From the NCBI RefSeq assembly GCF_002374855.1, contig NZ_NWVC01000005.1:170543-234542 (forward strand): a stretch of 64,000 nt of DNA, written 5' to 3'. Shown one piece after another: positions 34,458 through 43,599 of the stretch. This DNA comes from Sphingomonas adhaesiva (GTDB taxonomy: Bacteria > Pseudomonadota > Alphaproteobacteria > Sphingomonadales > Sphingomonadaceae). Each line of letters starts with the position of its first letter. The first letter of the stretch is position 1. The notes beneath the pieces are model-generated. The model was not told the DNA's origin. It ran no database searches and was given only the letters and a program-made list of their open reading frames with translations. A program made the translations under genes and the position numbers.

Positions 34458-35309
34458 TCAGATATCCTGCGTCAGTCGCCCGTACAGTTCCGGTCGGCGA
34501 TCGCGGAAGAAGCCGAAGGCGGCGCGGTGGCGGCGCGCGCGGTCGAGGTCGAGCGTCGCGGTGATGACGCCTTCCTCCTCACGTCCCAGCTCGGCCAGGA
34601 TATCGCCGCGCTCGTCGGTGATGAAGCTGGTGCCGTAGAAGGTCTGGCCGTGTTCGACCCCGACGCGGTTGGCGGCGATGACGGGGACGACGTTCGACAC
34701 CGCATGGCCGACCATTGCGCGCCGCCACAGCCGCGCGGTGTCGAGCGAGGTGTCGTGCGGCTCGCTGCCGATCGCGGTGGGATAGAACAGCAGTTCCGCG
34801 CCCATCAGCATCATCGCGCGCGCGGTTTCGGGATACCATTGATCCCAACACACGCCGACGCCCAGCGTCGAACGCTCCGGCCCCTTCCACACCTTGAACC
34901 CGGTGTTGCCGGGGCGGAAATAGAATTTCTCCTCATAGCCCGGCCCGTCGGGAATGTGGCTCTTGCGGTACAGCCCCTGCACTTCCCCGTCGGGGCCGAT
35001 CATCGCCAGCGAATTGTAATGGTGCGGGCCGTCCAGTTCGAAGAAGCTGGTGGGGATCCACACGCCCAGCGCCTCCGCCAGCGCCTGCATCGCCAGCACC
35101 GCCTTGTGCTCGCCCAGCGGCGCGGCGTTGGCGAACAGCGATTCGTCCTCGACACGGCAGAAATATTCGCCCTCGAACAGTTCGGGCGGCAGGATCACCT
35201 GCGCGCCGCGGCCATGCGCCTCGCGCACAGCGTCGGAAACCTTGGCGATGTTCGCATCGATATCGCCCGAAAAGGCGAGCTGGAGCGCGGCGACGGTGAT
35301 CTGGGTCAT
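34458..35309 (-). CDS. aguB: N-carbamoylputrescine amidase
   Basis: The 283-aa nitrilase-superfamily product has the catalytic triad Glu (LPPELFEGEYF), Lys (YRKSHIPDGPGY) and Cys (GVGVCWDQWYPE). The latter two motifs are typical of AguB, which hydrolyses N-carbamoylputrescine to putrescine in the agmatine route. Full family length. The usual partner, agmatine deiminase (aguA), is not in the window. The gene lies tail to tail with the ankyrin gene, only 4 bases apart, and marks the end of the T3SS-linked region. Confidence 0.92.
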   Translation of the reverse strand: MTQITVAALQLAFSGDIDANIAKVSDAVREAHGRGAQVILPPELFEGEYFCRVEDESLFANAAPLGEHKAVLAMQALAEALGVWIPTSFFELDGPHHYNSLAMIGPDGEVQGLYRKSHIPDGPGYEEKFYFRPGNTGFKVWKGPERSTLGVGVCWDQWYPETARAMMLMGAELLFYPTAIGSEPHDTSLDTARLWRRAMVGHAVSNVVPVIAANRVGVEHGQTFYGTSFITDERGDILAELGREEEGVITATLDLDRARRHRAAFGFFRDRRPELYGRLTQDI

Positions 35310-35412
35310 GCGCGCGCACATAAGGTCGCGGGGCGTGCGACGCCAGACGGACTCTTCACGATTGATTGACGGATCGCGTGGTACGTCGCGAGCGACCGAC
35401 AGGAGAAGATGG

Positions 35413-35658
35413 ATGACCGGATCGGTGCAGATCGCGCCGGCAGGCGACGAGCGATGGCATGCGCTGCTGTCCGGGCGGACGCAACCGGCGTACCGTTGTC
35501 TGGCGCTGCGGATCCTGATGATCCGGCTCAAGGGCGACTATGTGCGCGCGATGCCCCACCCCGATGCGGTGGTTGAGGAACTGCGCGCCTTCTTCCGCGA
35601 CAATTTGCGTTTCGCGGGCGACGATTATCGCAACATTTTCGGGGGGACGGGGCGATGA
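35413..35658 (+). CDS. Small hypothetical protein (81 aa)
   Basis: The product (MTGSVQIAPAGDERWHALLSGR...DNLRFAGDDYRNIFGGTGR) has no recognised motif; it is mostly helical and has no signal peptide. ATG 35413 has AGGAGA 6-7 bases upstream. Its stop overlaps the next gene's ATG (ATGA), so the two are probably translated as a pair and may act together. Confidence 0.6.
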   Translation: MTGSVQIAPAGDERWHALLSGRTQPAYRCLALRILMIRLKGDYVRAMPHPDAVVEELRAFFRDNLRFAGDDYRNIFGGTGR

Positions 35659-36665
35659 CCGTGGCGGGGCTGGAACGCTCGCTGTTCGACCGCGACGCGG
35701 TGGCGGCGATGATCGCGGCGGGCGAGGCGCTGATCCTGGCGGGGGAGGAGCATCTGCTCGCCTCGCTGCCCGCCGGGCGCTGGATCGGCGGTACGATCCC
35801 CTATTTCATGACCGCGGAGGCGGGCGGGACGTTCGACCGCGAGCGGTTGTTCGTCCAGCGGCTGCCGCAGGGGGCCAGCGTCCACTGGCAGGGGCTGCTG
35901 GACCGCGACGCGCTGCCGCGGCTGGACGCGACGGGGCCGGACAACGGCTATACGGTGATCCTGATGCCGTCGCAGAGCGAGGTGCACCGCGACTTCGCGC
36001 TGCACGCGATCGAGTGGCCGGGGCTGTTCCGGCGACCTTTGGTCGGCTGGGTCACCGGGGTGGCGCTCGACCAGGTGGGCATCGACACGCCCAGGGTGTT
36101 CGACGGGGCGACCGCGACCGCCAGCGCCGACCGCGCGGTGGTGATGCATGTCGCGCTGCCCGACGATCGTCATGCGCGCGTCGATATCGTCAACCTGTTC
36201 ACCCAGGCCGACGGCCCGGCGCTGACGTTCGACGAGGGCGACGGCGGGTTCACCGTCGAGCATGTCAACGTCGACGGGGTACGCCGCCGGCTGGTCGATC
36301 ATCTCGCCGAACAGGGGATCGACACACGCCTGCCGCTGGTCGCCGACTACAATGGCGCGATGATCAACGTCGCGATCGCCAACATCGACGCGGCGACCGG
36401 GCGGGTGACGTTCTTCGCGCCCGCCTTTCCGGGGACCATCTATCGCTTCGCGGCGCCGGTGGAGGATTACGAACGCGCGTTCGCGGCACAGATCGCGCCG
36501 CGCACCGGCGACCTGGCGTTCGGCTGCAACTGCATCCTCAACTACAATTACGCCGGGCTGGAGGGCAGGCACACCGGCGACGTCACCGGGCCGATGTCGT
36601 TCGGGGAAATCGCCTATATCCTGCTGACGCAGACGCTGGTGTACCTCACGATCGAGCGCGACTGA
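35655..36665 (+). CDS. Conserved protein of unknown function (DUF6976-like)
   Basis: The 336-aa product resembles a proteobacterial family I associate with DUF6976, which I cannot verify here. Visible features are a helical start (SLFDRDAVAAMIAAGEALIL), a LLASLPAGRWIGGTIPYFM motif, and a C-terminal FGCNCILNYNYAGLEG motif with two close Cys residues followed by GPMSFGEIAYILLTQTLVYL. The latter recalls the end of FIST-type sensor domains, where a similar GEIA segment closes the fold. It is coupled by ATGA to the 81-aa gene. A role in sensing or signalling is possible but unproven. Confidence 0.65.
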   Translation: MTVAGLERSLFDRDAVAAMIAAGEALILAGEEHLLASLPAGRWIGGTIPYFMTAEAGGTFDRERLFVQRLPQGASVHWQGLLDRDALPRLDATGPDNGYTVILMPSQSEVHRDFALHAIEWPGLFRRPLVGWVTGVALDQVGIDTPRVFDGATATASADRAVVMHVALPDDRHARVDIVNLFTQADGPALTFDEGDGGFTVEHVNVDGVRRRLVDHLAEQGIDTRLPLVADYNGAMINVAIANIDAATGRVTFFAPAFPGTIYRFAAPVEDYERAFAAQIAPRTGDLAFGCNCILNYNYAGLEGRHTGDVTGPMSFGEIAYILLTQTLVYLTIERD

Positions 36666-36692
36666 CCGGCACCGCGCCCTGACCGATGGGCG

Positions 36693-38027
36693 TCAGCCGA
36701 TCAGCAGCCCCGCCAGCGCCGCGCTCATCAAATTCGCCAGGCTGCCCGCCGCCAGCGCGCGCAGCCCCAGCCGCGCGATCGTCGGCCGCTGGTTGGGCGC
36801 CAGGCTGCCGGTGACCGCCATCTGGATCGCGATCGAGGAGAAATTGGCGAAGCCGCACAGAGCGAAGGTGACGATCGCGATCGTCCGCGGGCTGAGCTGC
36901 GCGGCCTGCTTGCCCAGGTCGATATAGGCGACGAATTCGTTGAGGACGATCTTCTCCCCGAACAGCCCGCCGGCGATCCCGGCTTCGTCCCACGGCACGT
37001 TGAGCAGGTACATCACCGGCTGGAAGACATAGCCGAGCAGCCCCTGGAAGCTGAGTTCCGGGTGGCCGAACCACGATCCGACCCCGCCCAGCAGCCCGTT
37101 GGCGAGCGCGACAAGCGCGACGAACGCCAGCACCATCGCGCCGACCGCCACCGCCAGCCGCACGCCGGTCTGCGCCCCTTGCGCGGCGGCCATGATGAGG
37201 TTCGCGGGCTTCTCCTCGTCGTGCGTCGCCTCGGGAAGCGGTTCGCCCGGCGTGCCTTCGGGCAGCAGCGCGGCGGGGCCGCGGCCGCTGATCCGCGCCT
37301 CGGCCAGCGCGATCTGCTGATCCTCGTCGGGCAGGTCGCCGAGCGGCAGCTCGCCCTCCGGCGGCATGACGCGATCGGGCATGATGATCTTGGCCATCAG
37401 GATTCCGCCCGGCGCGGCCATGAAGCTCGCGGCGAGCAGATAGTCGATGCGGATCCCCATCGAGGCATAGGCCGCGAGGATCGTCCCCGCGACGCCGGCC
37501 ATGCCGCTGGTCATCACCGTGAACAGCTGCGCCGGGGTCAGCCCCGCCAGATAGGGGCGGATCACCAACGGCGATTCGCTTTGCCCGACGAAGATGTTGG
37601 CGGCGGCGCACAGGCTTTCGACCTTGCTGGCGCCGATGACCTTCTCGATCGCGCCGCCGATCCAGCGCACCACCAGCTGCATCACGCCAAGATAATAGAG
37701 GATCGACACCAGGCTGGCGAAGAAGATGATGACCGGCAGCGCGGCGATCGCGAAGCTTTGCCCGCCGATGTCCGGGCTGGCGAGCTTGCCGAACAGGAAT
37801 TCGGTGCCGCGCTGCGAATAGCCGAGCAGCGCCGACACGCCCGCCGACGCCCCCGCCAGCGCGGCGCGCCCCGGCGTCCAGTAGAGGACGACGATCGCGA
37901 TGACGATCTGGAGCGCGAACGCGCTGCCGACGATGCGCAGCCGGATCGCACGACGATCCGCCGACAGCAGCACCGCCAGCAGGAGGATGACGGCAATGCC
38001 CGCGACGCCGATGAGAAATCTCTGCAT
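36693..38027 (-). CDS. nupC: Concentrative nucleoside transporter (NupC/CNT family)
   Basis: The 444-aa inner-membrane protein shows the CNT layout: several N-terminal helices, the gate region (LPVIIFFASLVSILYYLGVMQ), the substrate/sodium-binding hairpin motif NIFVGQSESPLVIRPYL and MTSGMAGVAGTILAAY, and C-terminal helices with FALCGFANFSSIAIQMAVTGSL. It imports nucleosides with Na+ or H+. I chose the ATG at 38027 because the upstream in-frame extension runs into repeat-rich intergenic DNA and lacks a hydrophobic start. Full length for the family. Confidence 0.93.
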   Translation of the reverse strand: MQRFLIGVAGIAVILLLAVLLSADRRAIRLRIVGSAFALQIVIAIVVLYWTPGRAALAGASAGVSALLGYSQRGTEFLFGKLASPDIGGQSFAIAALPVIIFFASLVSILYYLGVMQLVVRWIGGAIEKVIGASKVESLCAAANIFVGQSESPLVIRPYLAGLTPAQLFTVMTSGMAGVAGTILAAYASMGIRIDYLLAASFMAAPGGILMAKIIMPDRVMPPEGELPLGDLPDEDQQIALAEARISGRGPAALLPEGTPGEPLPEATHDEEKPANLIMAAAQGAQTGVRLAVAVGAMVLAFVALVALANGLLGGVGSWFGHPELSFQGLLGYVFQPVMYLLNVPWDEAGIAGGLFGEKIVLNEFVAYIDLGKQAAQLSPRTIAIVTFALCGFANFSSIAIQMAVTGSLAPNQRPTIARLGLRALAAGSLANLMSAALAGLLIG

Positions 38028-38343
38028 TCTGGTGATGATTCCGCGGATTCGATGACCGGCGCGGCCCCCCGCGCAAAGGCGGTACATGGCATGCGCGCGC
38101 GGGCATGGCCAGTCCCCCGGAATGGCGTACACTCCCGTCGGGGCGTCTTCCGGCGCAGGCTGGAACGTCATGGGGCGGGCGGGGCGCGCCCGTCGCGGGA
38201 GGCCCCAGCCTGCGCTGGGGCGACGCGGCGGGGGGACTGTGTCCCTTTACGTCATCCCAGCGCAGGCTGGGATCTTTGTGGGGCTGGCGCAGCCGCCAAG
38301 CCGCGGGAGGCTCCGGCTTTCGCTGGGGCGGCGTCTCATCGCG
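38028..38343. repeat. Intergenic region with palindromic repeats (CCCAGCGCAGGCTGGG family)
   Basis: No gene is seen in these 316 bases. CCCAGCGCAGGCTGGG lies at 38256-38271 and its inverted sister CCCCAGCCTGCGCTGGGG at 38203-38220, with partial copies near 38150 (GGCGCAGGCTGGAACGTCAT) and 38312 (CCGGCTTTCGCTGGGGC). These belong to the same dispersed family as the elements near 40270-40345 and 56731. They can form hairpins at transcript ends and may double as terminators of the ABC-F or nupC transcripts. Confidence 0.7.
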
Positions 38344-40200
38344 TTATGCCGTCTCCAGCGCCGCGCTCGCCTCCAGCCACAGCGCCTCGGCCGCCTCAAT
38401 CCGTTCGGACAGTTCGGCACGGCGCTTCATCAGGTCGGTCATCGTCAGTTTCGACAGCTTCGGGTCGGCGCTGGACGGATCGAACATCGCGCGGTCGATC
38501 GCGCTGCGTTCCTCGGTCAGCTTCGCCACTTCCGCCTCGGCGTCGCGGGCGCGCTTCTTCAGCGCCTTGTCCGCTTCGCGGCGCTCGGCGGCGGCGCGGC
38601 GATCGTCCTTCTTGTTGCCCTTGCCGCCCGCCGGCTTGCCCTCGCCGGCCAGCACCATGGCGATATAATCGTCGAGCGTGCCGTCGAATTCGCGCGCCTG
38701 CCCCTTGTCGACCAGCACCAGCCGGTCGGCGGTCAATTCCACCATATGGCGGTCGTGGCTGACCAGCAGCACCGCGCCGGTATAGGCGTTGAGCGCCTGC
38801 ACCAGCGCCTCGCGCGCATCGACGTCGAGGTGGTTGGTCGGCTCGTCGAGGATCAGCAGATGCGGCGCCTCGCGCGTGACCAGCGCCAGCGCCAGCCGCG
38901 CGCGCTCCCCGCCCGACATGGTGCCGACGCGCGCGGTCGCGCGGTCGCCCGAAAAGCCGAACCGGCCCAGCTGCGCGCGCACCGCCGCGGGCGTCGCGCC
39001 GGTCATCGTGCGCGTCATGTGCGCCAGCGGCGTGTCGTCGGGGTCCAGCTCCTCCACCTGATATTGGGTGAAGTAACCGACCTTCATCTTGCCGGTGGCG
39101 GACATGTGCCCGTCGAGCGGCGCGAGCTGCGCCGCCAGCAGCCGCGCCAGCGTCGTCTTGCCGTTGCCGTTGCGCCCCAGCAGCGCGATGCGATCGTCGG
39201 GATCGAGCCGCAGGTTCAGCCGCGACAGGATCGGCGTGTCGCCATAGCCGACGCTGGCATGGTCGAGCGTGATGAGCGGCGGGCGCAATTCGGTGGGATT
39301 GGGGAAATCGAAGCTGAGCGTCGGATCGTTCGCCATTTCCGCGATCGGCTGCATCTTCGCCAGCATCTTGGCGCGGCTCTGCGCCTGTTTCGCGGTCGAG
39401 GCGCGGGCGGAATTGCGCGCGACATAATCCTGCAGCTTCGCGCGCTGCGCCTCCTGATTGGCCTTCGCCGCGGCCAGTTGCGCCATGCGTTCGGCGCGCT
39501 GGCGTTCGAAGGCGTCGTAGCCGCCGACGTAGAGCGTCGTCTTGCCGCCCTGCAGGTGGAGGATGTGGTCGACGACGTTGTTGAGGAAATCGCGTTCGTG
39601 GCTGACCACCACGATCGTCGCGCGACAGGATTTGAGGAAATCCTCCAGCCACATCACCGCCTCCAGATCGAGGTGGTTCGACGGTTCGTCGAGCAGCAGC
39701 AGGTCGGGTTGCGAGAACAGCAGCGCGGCCAGTGCGACGCGCATCTTCCACCCGCCCGAGAAGCTGTCGAGCGGACGCTGCTGCGCTTCCTCGTCGAAAC
39801 CCAGGCCGACCAGGATGCGCGCGGCGCGGGCGGGGGCGGCATGGGCGTCGATCGCGATCAGCCGTTCGTGGATGTCGCCCAGCCGGTCCATGTCCTCGCA
39901 CCCCTCCGCCTCTGCGAACAGCGCGGCGCGTTCGGTGTCGGCGGCCAGCACCGTTTCGAACGGCGTGCTGTCCCCGGCGGGCGCCTCCTGCGCGATATAG
40001 CCGATGCGCGCGCCGCGCGGCATATCGAGCGTGCCGTCGTCCGGCTCCAGCAGGCCGGCGATGACGCGCACCATCGTCGATTTGCCCGCGCCGTTGCGCC
40101 CGATCAGCCCGACGCGGCTGCCCGGCGGCAGAGCCGCGCTGGCGCTGTCGAGGATCGTGCGCCCGCCGAGGCGCACGGTGATGCCGTTGAGGTTGAGCAT
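38344..40200 (-). CDS. ABC-F family ATPase (Uup/YheS-like)
   Basis: The 618-aa soluble protein has two ATP-binding cassettes: Walker A GLIGRNGAGKST (about residues 34-45) and LLGRNGNGKTT (about 337-347), signatures FSGGWKM and MSGGERARL, and Walker B DEPSNHLDLEA and DEPTNHLDVDA. A linker with Ala/Lys-rich helices separates the cassettes, and a coiled-coil tail (about 535-618) closes the protein. ABC-F proteins work on the ribosome rather than in membranes. The ATG at 40200 starts the first cassette directly (MLNLNGITVRLGG). Confidence 0.93.
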   Translation of the reverse strand: MLNLNGITVRLGGRTILDSASAALPPGSRVGLIGRNGAGKSTMVRVIAGLLEPDDGTLDMPRGARIGYIAQEAPAGDSTPFETVLAADTERAALFAEAEGCEDMDRLGDIHERLIAIDAHAAPARAARILVGLGFDEEAQQRPLDSFSGGWKMRVALAALLFSQPDLLLLDEPSNHLDLEAVMWLEDFLKSCRATIVVVSHERDFLNNVVDHILHLQGGKTTLYVGGYDAFERQRAERMAQLAAAKANQEAQRAKLQDYVARNSARASTAKQAQSRAKMLAKMQPIAEMANDPTLSFDFPNPTELRPPLITLDHASVGYGDTPILSRLNLRLDPDDRIALLGRNGNGKTTLARLLAAQLAPLDGHMSATGKMKVGYFTQYQVEELDPDDTPLAHMTRTMTGATPAAVRAQLGRFGFSGDRATARVGTMSGGERARLALALVTREAPHLLILDEPTNHLDVDAREALVQALNAYTGAVLLVSHDRHMVELTADRLVLVDKGQAREFDGTLDDYIAMVLAGEGKPAGGKGNKKDDRRAAAERREADKALKKRARDAEAEVAKLTEERSAIDRAMFDPSSADPKLSKLTMTDLMKRRAELSERIEAAEALWLEASAALETA

Positions 40201-40570
40201 GATGCGCGGCCCTGTACCGCATTGCGGCGGGATCGGGAAGGTGGGGCGGGGGGGGCGTTTCACCGCACGTCATCCCGGCGGAGGCCGGGATCTGCTGTTG
40301 GGCGGGCGTTGCTCCCTCGCCAGGGGAAACCCCAGCGTTCGCGGGACCTTTGCAAAACCCACGCCGTCATGCCGGACTCGTTCCGGCATCCACGTTTCCG
40401 CACACGGGCAAGCGCCTGATTTCGCGGCACAGTGGACCCCGGAACAAGGCTCTCCTGAGCGAAACCGAAGGGTCCGGGGTGACGGAGGGGAGCGGCAGGA
40501 GTACCGACCTCTTCAAAGGTCCCGCGTTCGCTGAGGCGGCGGCGATAGGAAGTTGGGGGCAGTGCGCGCG
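40201..40570. repeat. Intergenic region with several palindromic repeat types
   Basis: No gene is seen in these 370 bases. They hold CATCCCGGCGGAGGCCGGGATC near 40271-40292, a longer element GCGTTGCTCCCTCGCCAGGG onward (40307-40346) shared with 56731, an inverted repeat TGCCGGA (40370-40376) / TCCGGCA (40382-40388) inside GTCATGCCGGACTCG, and ACCCCGGAACAAG near 40437 with a matching TCCGGGGTGAC near 40470. Similar strings are common in sphingomonad intergenic DNA as far as I recall. Confidence 0.7.
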
Positions 40571-41500
40571 CTAGTCGAAGCAGCGCCCGACATGCGCCTC
40601 GCCGCGTGCTTCGGCGAGGCGTTGCTGACGGTGGCGTTCGGCGGCGGCGGCGCGCTGCGCGTCGTCGCGGGTGGCGTGGCAGGCGGGGCAGCTGACCCCC
40701 TCGACATAGAGCGGCGAGGCACGGTCGGCGGGGCCGACCGGCATCCGGCAGGCGTGGCACAGCAGATGCGTGCCCGGTGCCAGCCCGTGGCCGACCGCCA
40801 CGCGCTGGTCGAAGACGAAACATTCCCCGTCCCACAGGCTGTCGGCCGCGGGCACCTCCTCCAGATAGCGCAGGATACCGCCGTCGAGATGGTGGACCGC
40901 CTCCACCCCCTCACCCTTCAGGAAGGCGGTGGATTTCTCGCAACGGATCCCGCCGGTGCAGAACATCGCCACCCGCCGCTTGCCCGCCAGCAGCTCCTCG
41001 CGATGCGCGCGGAACCAGGCGGGGAAATCGGCGAAGCTGGCGGTGCCCGGATCGACCGCACCCGCGAAGGTGCCGACCGCGACCTCGTAATCGTTGCGCG
41101 TGTCGATCACGAGCGTTTCGGGATCGGCGATCAGCGCGTTCCAGTCGGCGGGCGCGACATAGGTGCCGGCGTCCGCCAGCGGATCCACCGCCACGCCCAT
41201 CGTCACGATCTCGCGCTTCACCTTCACCTTGAGCCGGTGGAAGGGATTGGCGGCGAACCAGCTGTGCTTGAGCGACAGGTCCGCGCATCCCGGCAGCGCG
41301 CGGACGTGTTCGATCACGCGGTCGAGCGCGTCCGGCGCGCCCGCGATCGTACCGTTGACGCCTTCATGCGCCAGCAGCAGCGTGCCCCGGACGCCCGCAT
41401 CGCGCGCGACCGCCAGCAATGGGGCGCGTACGCCATGCGGATCGTCGAGGCGGGCGAAGCGGTAGAGTGCGGAAACCCGGATCGGCAGGTCGGTGGTCAA
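40571..41500 (-). CDS. trhO: tRNA uridine(34) hydroxylase TrhO (rhodanese family)
   Basis: The 309-aa product is of the YceA/TrhO family, which makes 5-hydroxyuridine at position 34 of tRNAs using molecular oxygen. It has an N-terminal acylphosphatase-like domain (about 1-95), a rhodanese domain with the active Cys loop AMFCTGGIRCEKS, and a C-terminal Cys-rich tail (LLCHACRMPVG, VSCPACHA). No ATG is available; the TTG at 41500 overlaps the stop of the response-regulator gene (TTGA), so the start is by coupling. The upstream frame lacks the family sequence. Confidence 0.88.
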   Translation of the reverse strand: MTTDLPIRVSALYRFARLDDPHGVRAPLLAVARDAGVRGTLLLAHEGVNGTIAGAPDALDRVIEHVRALPGCADLSLKHSWFAANPFHRLKVKVKREIVTMGVAVDPLADAGTYVAPADWNALIADPETLVIDTRNDYEVAVGTFAGAVDPGTASFADFPAWFRAHREELLAGKRRVAMFCTGGIRCEKSTAFLKGEGVEAVHHLDGGILRYLEEVPAADSLWDGECFVFDQRVAVGHGLAPGTHLLCHACRMPVGPADRASPLYVEGVSCPACHATRDDAQRAAAAERHRQQRLAEARGEAHVGRCFD

Positions 41501-42300
41501 TGGACGAAGCGCGCCACCACGTCGCGATAGCTGCGGCTGACCTTCACGCTGGCGCCCGAATCGAGCACCAGGAAACATTCGCCGTTGGTGTGCGGCTTCA
41601 CCTGCTTGACGAGGTCGAGGTTGACGATCGTCGAGCGGTGGATGCGCTGGAACCGGCGCGGGTCGAGCCGCTTTTCCAGGTCCTTCATCGTCTCGCGCAG
41701 GATCAGCGTGTTGTCGCCGGTGTAGATGCACATGTAATCGCCGGCCGCATCGATCCGCTCGATCGTGTCGACGTCGACCCGGAAGATCTGCCCGCGATCC
41801 TTGATGTTGATCATCTTCTCGAACCGGCTGGCATTGGGCTGTTCGGCATTGCCGTCGCCGATCTCCGCCGCCGCCTCCGGTGCGTGTTCGGCGAGCACTT
41901 CCTTCAGCTTCTCCGCCTCGCCGACGCTCTGCCGTTCCGACAGGCGCTGGCGCACGCGGTCGAGCGTGTCGGCGAGCCGCGCCTCCTCGACCGGCTTCAT
42001 CAGATAATCGGTCGCCTGCGCCTCGAACGCGCGGATCGCGTGATCGGAATAAGCGGTGACGAACACGAACAGCGGGGGTTCGACGTCCAAAAGCCCCTGC
42101 ACCACCGAAAAGCCGTCGAAACCGGGCATCTGGATATCGAGGAAGACGAGGTCGGGCTTATGGGTCTTGATCGCGCTGATCGCCTCGCGCCCGTTCTGGC
42201 ACTTGGCGATGATCTCGACGTCGTCGTGCGCCGCGAGGCGTAGCTCCAGCCCCTGGATGGCAAGCGGCTCGTCGTCGACGAGGATGGTACGAATGGTCAT
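41497..42300 (-). CDS. LytTR-family response regulator
   Basis: The 267-aa product has a CheY-like receiver (about 3-120: ILVDDEPLAIQGLELRL, phosphoacceptor Asp in DLVFLDIQMPGFDG, Lys in TDYLMKPVEEARL) and a C-terminal LytTR DNA-binding domain (about 165-265: VDVDTIERIDAAGDYMCIYT, RIHRSTIVNLDLV). It is transcribed with the histidine kinase gene before it, joined by TGATG (a GTG one codon earlier is also possible), and with trhO after it. It is the likely output of the LytS-like kinase. Confidence 0.93.
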   Translation of the reverse strand: MTIRTILVDDEPLAIQGLELRLAAHDDVEIIAKCQNGREAISAIKTHKPDLVFLDIQMPGFDGFSVVQGLLDVEPPLFVFVTAYSDHAIRAFEAQATDYLMKPVEEARLADTLDRVRQRLSERQSVGEAEKLKEVLAEHAPEAAAEIGDGNAEQPNASRFEKMINIKDRGQIFRVDVDTIERIDAAGDYMCIYTGDNTLILRETMKDLEKRLDPRRFQRIHRSTIVNLDLVKQVKPHTNGECFLVLDSGASVKVSRSYRDVVARFVH

Positions 42301-43490
42301 CACACCTCTCTGTTCGGTACTTCGAGCTGGAACGGGATCTCGATCTCGACCCCGAACCCGCCCGTCGGCATGGCACGCACATCGAAGCGGTGATCAGGCC
42401 CATAGGCCTGCGCCAGCCGCTCCCTGATATTGGCGATACCCACGCCGGTTGAAAGGGATGGCCGCGATTTCGTCGGCATCAAACCCGGGCCGGTGTCGGA
42501 TACGCCCAGCAGCACCCTGTCGCCGACGAGCCGAACGGTGACGCAGATTTCGGCGCCGTCCTCCTGCGGGGTGACGGCATATTTGATCGCATTTTCGACC
42601 AGCGGCTGGAGCAGCAGCGACGGCAGGCGCGCCTTCTCAGCGGCCGGATCGATCTCGAACTTCGGGCGCAGCCGGTCCTCGAAGCGCATCTTCTCGATCT
42701 CGAGGTAGAGTTTGAGCGTCTCGACCTCCTGCGCGACGGTGACGTGCGCGGTGGGTTCGTTGGCCAGCGTATAGCGCAGGAACGACGACAGCCGGCTCAG
42801 CATCGCGTTGGCACGTTCGGTCTGCTTGAGCAGCACCAGCGTCGAGATCGAATTGAGCGTGTTGAACAGGAAATGCGGGTTCAGCTGGTACCGCAGCATC
42901 GCCAGTTGCGCCGACGACGCCTGGTTCTCCAGATGCTCCATCTGGTCGATCTGGTCCTCGACGATCAGGTAGAAATTGATCCCGAAATACAGCGCCGACC
43001 AGCCCGCCAGCACGGTGAAGTTGAGGAACAGGGTGCCGAGCAGCAGCGACAGGTCGACGCCGGGCGCGGCGAATTTGATGAAGCTGAACGAAAAGGCGTC
43101 GAGCAGCGCGTAGAGGAACGTCGCGGCCGCCAGCGTGAAGATCGTCAGCATGATGCCGGTGACGCGCGGCAGCGAGCGGTAATAGCCGTAGAGCGTCGAG
43201 AGCAGCAGCGTGATGCAATAGCCGACGATCGATTCGACGATGACGGGCACGATCGTCTGGAGCGAGAAATTGCCCGACAGCGACGATACCGAACGCAGGA
43301 TCAGATAGCCGCTCCACCCCGCGGCCTGCAGTTTCCAGAAGGCGCGCGACTTGTCCTCGAAGAACGGCCGCACGAACAGCGGGCGCTGCCCCGCGGCGGA
43401 GACATAGCCGGTCGCGGCGGGCGGGCGGGCGGCGGCGGCCCCGGTCGAGGCGACGGGGGCGGGGCCGGCGGGAGCGGGTGACGTTGCCAT
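42300..43490 (-). CDS. LytS-like sensor histidine kinase
   Basis: The 396-aa inner-membrane protein has an Ala/Pro-rich start, about four membrane segments (about 55-190), then the His_kinase domain with the phosphoacceptor motif RYQLNPHFLFNTLNSI and a HATPase_c end with LLLQPLVENAIKYAV, DTGPGL and STGVGIANIRERL. The N-terminal membrane part holds no named sensory domain, so the signal is unknown. It pairs with the LytTR regulator encoded directly after it. Confidence 0.92.
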   Translation of the reverse strand: MATSPAPAGPAPVASTGAAAARPPAATGYVSAAGQRPLFVRPFFEDKSRAFWKLQAAGWSGYLILRSVSSLSGNFSLQTIVPVIVESIVGYCITLLLSTLYGYYRSLPRVTGIMLTIFTLAAATFLYALLDAFSFSFIKFAAPGVDLSLLLGTLFLNFTVLAGWSALYFGINFYLIVEDQIDQMEHLENQASSAQLAMLRYQLNPHFLFNTLNSISTLVLLKQTERANAMLSRLSSFLRYTLANEPTAHVTVAQEVETLKLYLEIEKMRFEDRLRPKFEIDPAAEKARLPSLLLQPLVENAIKYAVTPQEDGAEICVTVRLVGDRVLLGVSDTGPGLMPTKSRPSLSTGVGIANIRERLAQAYGPDHRFDVRAMPTGGFGVEIEIPFQLEVPNREV

Positions 43491-43524
43491 CGCCCGCCTC
43501 TCTACAACGCCGCGCCGCCCGGTG

Positions 43525-43571
43525 CAAAAACGACGAAGGCCGCCGCCCCGGGGTGGGGCGACGGCCTTCGT
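43525..43571 (-). terminator. Rho-independent terminator after the Oar-like receptor
   Basis: On the minus strand, ACGAAGGCCGTCGCCCC and GGGGCGGCGGCCTTCGT form a 17-base stem with one mismatch and a short ACCCC-type loop, followed by CGTTTTT (T-run at 43525-43529). It lies 29 bases after the stop codon of the receptor gene at 43600 and separates it from the kinase gene. Confidence 0.9.
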
Positions 43572-43599
43572 GTTGATGGTGCCCGGTGGGCGCCGCAGC

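Noticed and set aside
40571..40577. CTAGTCG as a fourth regulatory-element copy
   Set aside because: It covers the trhO stop codon, lacks the CGATTA half-site and is not upstream of a plus-strand T3SS gene.
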